The notes below the pieces were generated by a model that saw nothing but the letters and a program-made list of their open reading frames with translations, searched no databases and was not told where the DNA came from. A stretch of 64,000 nucleotides of DNA from Caulobacter sp. (GTDB taxonomy: Bacteria; Pseudomonadota; Alphaproteobacteria; Caulobacterales; Caulobacteraceae), in the NCBI GenBank assembly GCA_030683005.1, contig JAUXMY010000043.1, positions 62,001 to 126,000 of the forward strand, read 5' to 3'. The translations under genes were made by a program, and so were the position numbers. Numbering within the stretch: position 1 is the stretch's first letter; each line of letters opens with the position of its first letter. Positions 59,693 through 64,000 of the stretch are shown here, piece after piece.

Positions 59693-59970
59693 GGATCGGA
59701 CCCTATTGGCGTCGGTGATCAGGGGAGGAGGGCGCGCCGCCGGGAGGCGACGTGACCATCTTAGCCGAGCCGGTCGGGCCATGACCACCGGGCGATTGAC
59801 ACAAGTCGCTGGGCGCTCTGCAAGCGGCGACAAAGTCGTCGACGGTCGGTCCGGTACGCTCGCCCCGGCTCCCGCCCGCGATGCGCGATAAACAGGCGCC
59901 TTGGCACAATGACAGCGCGTCGGCCCGATCCCGCTCGTGCTCTGCGCCCGGGTGACGCTAGGCGAGGCGC
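59693..59970. other. Divergent region between the Mrp operon and nasT
   Basis: The 278-base gap contains no recognisable gene. It should carry the Mrp promoter (on -) and the nasT promoter (on +). A sigma-54-type element is listed separately at 59901-59917. TTGACA at 59796-59801 has no partner -10 at normal spacing on +. Confidence 0.5.
59901..59917 (+). promoter_or_regulatory. Candidate sigma-54 (-24/-12) promoter of nasTS
   Basis: TTGGCAC, identical to the -24 consensus, followed at exact spacing by GC at 59915-59916 (ten bases between GG and GC). The bases just before the -12 GC (CA in place of TT) deviate. Predicted start ~59927 would give a 44-base leader to nasT. NtrC-type nitrogen control of nitrate genes makes it plausible. 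Confidence 0.4.
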
Positions 59971-60552
59971 ATGCGTGTCCTCGTGATCGATCCCGATCCG
60001 GCCAGGGCGGCGCTGGTCGCCGAGGGGCTGGCCGGCGTCGACCCGGCGGTCGTGCGGCAGTCGGCGGTGTTCGACGCGGCCGAGGCGCTGGCGTTCGGGC
60101 CGGACGTCATCGTCGTCGCCTGCGACAGTCCCGACCGCGACACGCTCGAAAGCCTGCGCGAGGCCAGCCAGGCCAATCCCCGCCCGATCGTCATGTTCGC
60201 CGACCGCTCCGAGCCCGGTCTCGCCGAACAGGCTGTCCGGGCCGGGGTGGCGGCCTATGTGGTGGATGGTCTGGCCCCCGGACGGGTCCGCTCAATTCTG
60301 GACGTGGCGATGAGCCGGTTCTCCCTGATGCAGCAACTTCGCGGCGACCTGGCCAAGGCCCGGGCGGACCTGGAGTCGCGCAAGACGGTGGATCGGGCCA
60401 AGGGGCTGCTGATGAAGGAGCGGGGGCTGGACGAGGCGGCCGCCTATGGACTGCTGCGCAAGCTGGCCATGGACAAGGGCCGCTCCATCAGCGCGGTGGC
60501 GGCCGATCTGCTCGCCTTCGCCGGCATCCTGAGGGGAGGGGACGGGTCGTGA
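59971..60552 (+). CDS. nasT: NasT: ANTAR-domain antitermination response regulator
   Basis: 193 residues. Residues ~1-120 are a receiver-like domain; residues ~124-184 are the RNA-binding ANTAR domain ('DLESRKTVDRAKGLLMKERGLDEAAAYGLLRKLAMDKGRSISAVAADLL'). NasT binds leader RNA of nitrate/nitrite assimilation genes and prevents termination; NasS sequesters it without nitrate. The position expected for the phosphoacceptor Asp holds Ala ('DVIVVACDSPDRDTLE', A50), consistent with control by NasS binding. Stop overlaps the nasS start by 4 bases. Confidence 0.92.
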   Translation: MRVLVIDPDPARAALVAEGLAGVDPAVVRQSAVFDAAEALAFGPDVIVVACDSPDRDTLESLREASQANPRPIVMFADRSEPGLAEQAVRAGVAAYVVDGLAPGRVRSILDVAMSRFSLMQQLRGDLAKARADLESRKTVDRAKGLLMKERGLDEAAAYGLLRKLAMDKGRSISAVAADLLAFAGILRGGDGS

Positions 60553-61520
60553 CGGCCTTGACGCTGGGGTTCATCCCCCTGACCGATTGTGCGCCGCTGG
60601 TGGTCGCCCGGGAGATGGGCTTCTTCGCCGACGAGGGACTGTCCGTGACCCTGAGCCGCGAAGCATCCTGGGCGACGATCCGCGACAAGGTCGCGTTCGG
60701 AGCCCTGGACGGCGCCCACATGCTGGCGCCGATCCCGCTCGCCGCGACCCTGGCCGCCGCGCGGGAGTCCGCGGCGATGATCGCCCCGATGGCGCTGAAC
60801 CGGAACGGCGCAGGCATCACCGTGTCCACCGGGCTCGCGGGCGCGATCGCCGCGTCCTCGTTGGCGCAGGTTGTCGCCGCTCGCCGACAGGATGGCCGTC
60901 CGCCGCTGACCTTCGCCGTCGTCTTTCCCTATGCCGTTCACAACTACGCCCTGCGAGGCTGGCTTGCGGCGGCCGGGGTGGACCCGAACCTGGACGTCTC
61001 CATCGTCGTCGTGCCGCCGCCGCGCATGGTGGAGCAGTTGGCCGACGGGCGGATTGACGGCTTCTGCGTCGGCGCGCCCTGGAACACGATGGCCTGGGCG
61101 ACCGGGGCGGGGGAAATGCTGACGACGACCGCGACCCTGCTCCCCGGCGCGCCTGACAAGGTGCTCGGCGTTCCGTGGTCATGGGCGGAACGGGACCGGC
61201 CCTTGCTCGAGGCGGTGCTGCGCGCCCTGACCCGGGCCGGGATCTGGTGCGACGCCGCCGCCAACCGGCAGGACCTCGCCACGCTGCTGGCCCGGCCCGA
61301 CCTGGTCGACGCGCCGGCTTCCGCCATCGCCCGCGCCCTGGACGGGGAAATCATCTTCCAGCGCGATGGCGCCGCGACGCCCAGCCAGGCCGACGCCCTG
61401 TGGATCCTCTCGCAGATGCAGCATTGGGGGCAGATCGGGCCGCAGGTCGATCACGCGGCGCTGGCGTCGCGGGTCTTCCGCGGCGACCTGCTGGAAAGGG
61501 CGCTGACCGCCCGAGTCTGA
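60549..61520 (+). CDS. nasS: NasS: nitrate/nitrite-sensing NrtA-like protein
   Basis: 323 residues from GTG 60549 inside the nasT stop. It has the NrtA/CmpA periplasmic-binding-protein fold ('LGFIPLTDCAPLVVAREMGFFADEGLSVTLSREASWATIRDKVAFGALDGAHMLAPIPLA', 'GFCVGAPWNTMAW') but no signal peptide, the hallmark of the cytoplasmic sensor NasS as opposed to the ABC-transporter component NrtA. Coupling to nasT supports this. It is expected to release NasT when nitrate or nitrite is bound. Confidence 0.9.
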   Translation: MTALTLGFIPLTDCAPLVVAREMGFFADEGLSVTLSREASWATIRDKVAFGALDGAHMLAPIPLAATLAAARESAAMIAPMALNRNGAGITVSTGLAGAIAASSLAQVVAARRQDGRPPLTFAVVFPYAVHNYALRGWLAAAGVDPNLDVSIVVVPPPRMVEQLADGRIDGFCVGAPWNTMAWATGAGEMLTTTATLLPGAPDKVLGVPWSWAERDRPLLEAVLRALTRAGIWCDAAANRQDLATLLARPDLVDAPASAIARALDGEIIFQRDGAATPSQADALWILSQMQHWGQIGPQVDHAALASRVFRGDLLERALTARV

Positions 61521-61556
61521 CCCGGTCGGGCGCCCTCATTTCGATCACGGCCATGC

Positions 61557-61568
61557 TGCGGCGCCGCA
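61557..61568 (+). other. 12-base palindrome after nasS
   Basis: TGCGGCGCCGCA is self-complementary and is immediately followed by CGCAT-AATC-ATGCG (61565-61578), a second potential hairpin sharing bases with it. It lies 37 bases beyond the nasS stop. It may be a nasTS transcript end or the first element of the narK leader. Confidence 0.4.
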
Positions 61569-61692
61569 TAATCATGCGATTGTCGATTTCCCGGCCGCGC
61601 CTCACCGGAAGCAGGAGGCGTTCAGGCGGATCTGCGCTCCCCTGACCTCAGGCCTGCGGACAACGCTGTTCCGGCCCGACCAAGACGACCGC

Positions 61693-61747
61693 TCGGATGC
61701 GGCCACATGCCCCGGCGACGCCGCCGTTCTCGCTCACGCGCATCCGA
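61693..61747 (+). promoter_or_regulatory. Long-range inverted repeat before the nitrate transporter gene (candidate NasT-controlled leader)
   Basis: TCGGATGCG (61693-61701) and CGCATCCGA (61739-61747) are perfect 9-base inverted repeats, with an inner CGGC-GAC-GCCG hairpin (61713-61723). The structure ends 11 bases before the transporter ATG. Nitrate genes in related bacteria have leader hairpins controlled by NasT; the match here is by position only, and the canonical ANTAR hexaloop pair was not identified. Confidence 0.4.
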
Positions 61748-61758
61748 AGGCTCACATC

Positions 61759-62985
61759 ATGACGACCCGTTCGTTCCTGCGGTCAGGCCACACGCCGACC
61801 CTGTTCGCCTCCTTCCTCTACTTCGACCTCAGCTTCATGGTCTGGGTGCTGCTCGGGCCGCTGGGCGTCGCCATCGCCGCCGACTTCGGCCTGGACCCGG
61901 CCCAGAAGGGCTTCATGGTCGCGGTGCCGGTGCTGTCGGGCGCCCTGTTGCGGCTGGTGGCCGGGGTGCTGGTCGACCGGATCGGGCCCAAGAAGACCGG
62001 CATCATCGGCCAGGTCATGGTTCTGACCGGCCTGCTCATCGCCTGGGTCCTGGGCGTCCACAACTATTCGCAGGTGCTGGTGCTGGGCCTGCTGCTCGGT
62101 GTCGCCGGGGCCTCGTTCGCGGTCGCGCTGCCGCTGGCCTCGCGCTGGTATCCGCCGGAGCATCAGGGGCTGGCGCTCGGCATCGCCGGGGCCGGCAATT
62201 CGGGCACGGCGCTGGCCGCACTGTTCGCGCCGGGCCTGGCCAAGATGTTCGGCTGGGGCAATGTCATCGGTCTGGCCGCGATCCCGCTGGCCGTGGCGCT
62301 GGTGGTCTACATCTTTCTGGCCAAGGACGCGCCAGAGCAGCCCGCGCCCAAGAAACTGACCGAATACCTCGACGTCCTGAAGGTCCCGGACGCCTGGTGG
62401 CTGATGCTGCTCTACGCGGTGACCTTCGGCGGCTTCGTCGGCCTGTCCTCCTCCCTGACCATCTACTTCAACGCCGAGTACGGGCTGGACCCGGTGATCG
62501 CTGGCTTCTTCACCGCCGCCTGTGTCTTCGCCGGCTCCTTCATCCGGCCGGTCGGCGGCGCCCTGGCGGACCGCATCGGCGGGGTGCGGACCCTGGGGAC
62601 GGTCTACGTCCTGGCCGCCATCGGTCTGGCCGCCGCCAGCTTCCACATGCCCAGCGCCTGGATCGCCCTGGCGGTGATGATCTTCGCCATGTCGGCCCTG
62701 GGGGCCGGCAACGGCGCGGTCTTCCAGCTGGCCCCGCAGCGGTTCCGAAAGGAGATCGGCGTGGTCACCGGTCTGATCGGCATGACCGGAGGGCTGGGCG
62801 GCTTCTACTTGGCCTCCAGTCTGGGCCTGGCCCGCAAGCTGACCGGCAGCTACCAGGCCGGATTCCTGGCCTTCGCGGTGCTGGCCCTGCTGGCGCTGGT
62901 CGCCCTGCTGGGGCTGAAGACCCACTGGCGGGCGGTCTGGCCGACCCTGCAGGACGGCGACTCCGCCGTTCCGGTCCGGCTCTAG
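61759..62985 (+). CDS. Nitrate/nitrite MFS transporter, NarK/NasA family
   Basis: 408 residues, 12 membrane helices. Nitrate-porter signatures are visible: 'GIAGAGNSGTALAALF' in TM5 and 'ALGAGNGAVFQLAPQRF' in TM11, both rich in the conserved Gly/Asn residues; substrate-binding Arg in 'GALLRLVAGVLVDRIG' and 'GSFIRPVGGALADRIGG'. The neighbouring assimilatory genes make nitrate/nitrite uptake for assimilation likely, so nasA would fit, but I leave the symbol open. NirB follows 12 bases later. Confidence 0.93.
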   Translation: MTTRSFLRSGHTPTLFASFLYFDLSFMVWVLLGPLGVAIAADFGLDPAQKGFMVAVPVLSGALLRLVAGVLVDRIGPKKTGIIGQVMVLTGLLIAWVLGVHNYSQVLVLGLLLGVAGASFAVALPLASRWYPPEHQGLALGIAGAGNSGTALAALFAPGLAKMFGWGNVIGLAAIPLAVALVVYIFLAKDAPEQPAPKKLTEYLDVLKVPDAWWLMLLYAVTFGGFVGLSSSLTIYFNAEYGLDPVIAGFFTAACVFAGSFIRPVGGALADRIGGVRTLGTVYVLAAIGLAAASFHMPSAWIALAVMIFAMSALGAGNGAVFQLAPQRFRKEIGVVTGLIGMTGGLGGFYLASSLGLARKLTGSYQAGFLAFAVLALLALVALLGLKTHWRAVWPTLQDGDSAVPVRL

Positions 62986-62997
62986 GGCGCGACGATC

Positions 62998-64000
62998 ATG
63001 AGCAGGGAAAGACTGGTCGTTGTCGGCAACGGCATGGCGGGCTGTCGCGCCGTCGAGGAAATCCTCAAGCGCGACCCGGACCGCTACGAGATCGTCCTCT
63101 TCGGCGCCGAGCCGAGGGTCAACTACAACCGCATCATGCTCTCGCCGGTGCTGGCCGGTGAGAAGGCTTTCGCCGACATCGTGATCAACGACGAGGCCTG
63201 GTACCGCGACAACGCCATCACCCTGCACGCGGGGCGGGCCGTGACCGGACTGGACCTGGCGGGCCGCAGGGTGCTGGCCGAGGGCGGGCTGGAGGTCGGC
63301 TATGACCGGCTGATCCTCGCCACCGGTTCCGACCCGGTGCGGCTGCCGCTGCCGGGGGCGGACCTGGCCGGGGTGGTCACCTTCCGCGACCTGGACGATG
63401 TCGAGGCCATGGTCGCGGCCTCGGCGACGCCCGGCGCGCGGGCCGTGGTCATCGGCGGCGGTCTGCTGGGGCTCGAGGCCGCCTATGGCCTGGCGCGCCG
63501 GGGCATGGCCGCAACGGTCGTTCACCTGATGGACGTGTTGATGGAGCGTCAGCTGGACGAATCCGCCGGCTTCCTGCTGCGCGAGGCGCTGGCCGATCGC
63601 GGCGTCGAGACGGTGCTCGGCGCCCAGTCCGAGGAGATCGTCGGCGTGGAAGGTCGGGTCGCCGGACTGAGGCTGAAGGACGGGACCGTCCTGCCCTGTG
63701 ATCTGCTGGTCATGGCGGTCGGTATTCGGCCCAACGCCGCGCTGGGCAGGACCGCCGGCTTGGCGGTCAATCGCGGCCTGGTCGTCGACGACGCCATGCG
63801 CACCTCGGACCCGGCGGTGTTCGCGGTCGGCGAATGCGCCGAGCATCGCGGCCAGTGCTACGGCCTGGTCGCCCCGATCTGGGAGATGTGCCGGGCGCTG
63901 GCCCAGGCGCTGACCGACGGCGAGGGGACCTACGAAGGCTCGGTCCTGTCGACGCGGCTGAAGGTCTCCGGCGTCGACGTCTTCTCGGCCGGCCGGTTCG
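62998..64000 (+). CDS. nirB: Assimilatory nitrite reductase large subunit NirB, N-terminal part (3' truncated by window)
   Basis: 334 codons are visible, open to the window end. The N-terminal FAD/NAD(P)H oxidoreductase domain is clear: 'LVVVGNGMAGCRAVEEILKRD', 'YNRIMLSPVLAGE', 'LILATGSDPVRLPLPGADLAGV', NAD(P)-binding 'AVVIGGGLLGLEAAYGLARRGM' and 'DPAVFAVGECAEHRGQCYGLVAPIWEM'. The 'CAEHRG...YGLVAP' block is typical of NirB and closely related nitrate-reductase-associated reductases. The siroheme and Fe-S domains would lie beyond the window. Cotranscribed with the transporter. Confidence 0.88.
   Translation, partial: MSRERLVVVGNGMAGCRAVEEILKRDPDRYEIVLFGAEPRVNYNRIMLSPVLAGEKAFADIVINDEAWYRDNAITLHAGRAVTGLDLAGRRVLAEGGLEVGYDRLILATGSDPVRLPLPGADLAGVVTFRDLDDVEAMVAASATPGARAVVIGGGLLGLEAAYGLARRGMAATVVHLMDVLMERQLDESAGFLLREALADRGVETVLGAQSEEIVGVEGRVAGLRLKDGTVLPCDLLVMAVGIRPNAALGRTAGLAVNRGLVVDDAMRTSDPAVFAVGECAEHRGQCYGLVAPIWEMCRALAQALTDGEGTYEGSVLSTRLKVSGVDVFSAGRF

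Noticed and set aside
59796..59809. TTGACACAAGTCGC as a second FNR/FixK site or a sigma-70 -35 element
   Set aside because: The right half (GTCGC) does not match TCAA, and no -10 element occurs at 16-18 bases.
61783..63846. 687-codon open frame on -
   Set aside because: Antisense to the nitrate transporter and nirB, both with strong motifs. The translation is low-complexity, rich in Gln/His/Gly.
1..64000. tRNA, rRNA, CRISPR, insertion sequence, prophage or attachment-site features
   Set aside because: No cloverleaf-like sequence, regularly spaced repeat array, transposase, integrase or flanking direct repeat was recognised by eye. Gene content and composition look uniformly chromosomal.

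Overview
The window is a GC-rich chromosomal segment of an alphaproteobacterium, most likely of the order Caulobacterales (Caulobacter or Phenylobacterium type). The strongest taxonomic signal is the chemotaxis operon at the left end. Its order cheA-cheW-cheR-cheB-cheY-cheD-cheU-cheY-cheE, with the small genes cheU and cheE, is that of the first Caulobacter che cluster. Several TonB-dependent receptors and many acyl-CoA dehydrogenases fit the same group. I see no tRNA, rRNA, CRISPR array, transposase or integrase.

Region by region: (1) 1-5225, tail of a che operon on +. (2) 5281-11979, a TrmH-type RNA methyltransferase, an exported metallo-beta-lactamase-fold hydrolase, then a + run of haloalkane dehalogenase, DUF1330, TetR regulator, formylglycine-generating-enzyme-like lipoprotein and a TauD-type dioxygenase, closed by a convergent VOC protein. 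(3) 12119-33921, a lipid or alicyclic-acid catabolic region: seven acyl-CoA dehydrogenases, two acyl-CoA synthetases, an aldehyde dehydrogenase, a P450, an APH-like phosphotransferase, an MFS carrier and a TetR regulator. It is interrupted by a redox module (wrbA, pirin, divergent lysR), an exported N-formylglutamate-amidohydrolase-like protein, and a 45-residue membrane protein beside a perfect FNR/FixK-type box. (4) 34033-44077, an iron-uptake block: DUF4198 protein, ApbE-DUF2271 fusion, two PepSY-type membrane proteins, a small membrane protein, two TonB-dependent receptors and a DUF6607 protein, with Fur-like sites in both divergent or upstream regions. (5) 44265-53537, a sugar module (SSS symporter, three TIM-barrel isomerase/epimerase proteins, a Gfo/Idh/MocA dehydrogenase, a GMC oxidoreductase), followed by a two-domain beta-propeller phytase. 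(6) 53779-59692, a complete Mrp/Mnh cation/proton antiporter operon on - with subunits A and B fused. (7) 59971-64000, nitrate assimilation: nasT, nasS, a NarK/NasA-type transporter and the start of nirB.

The observations I consider most worth following: the last CheY-like protein of the che operon has Glu at the phosphoacceptor position and ends in a tail resembling the CheY-binding peptide of FliM; CheD and CheU end in the same acidic-Leu-Phe peptide; a tiny membrane protein sits under a FixK/FNR-type palindrome; the Fur-associated ApbE/PepSY block contains a candidate flavinylation motif; the sugar module looks like a 3-keto-sugar pathway without its usual partner subunits; and the nasST-narK intergenic region holds a 9-bp inverted repeat just before the transporter gene. 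Motif calls were made by eye; no database search or alignment was run.
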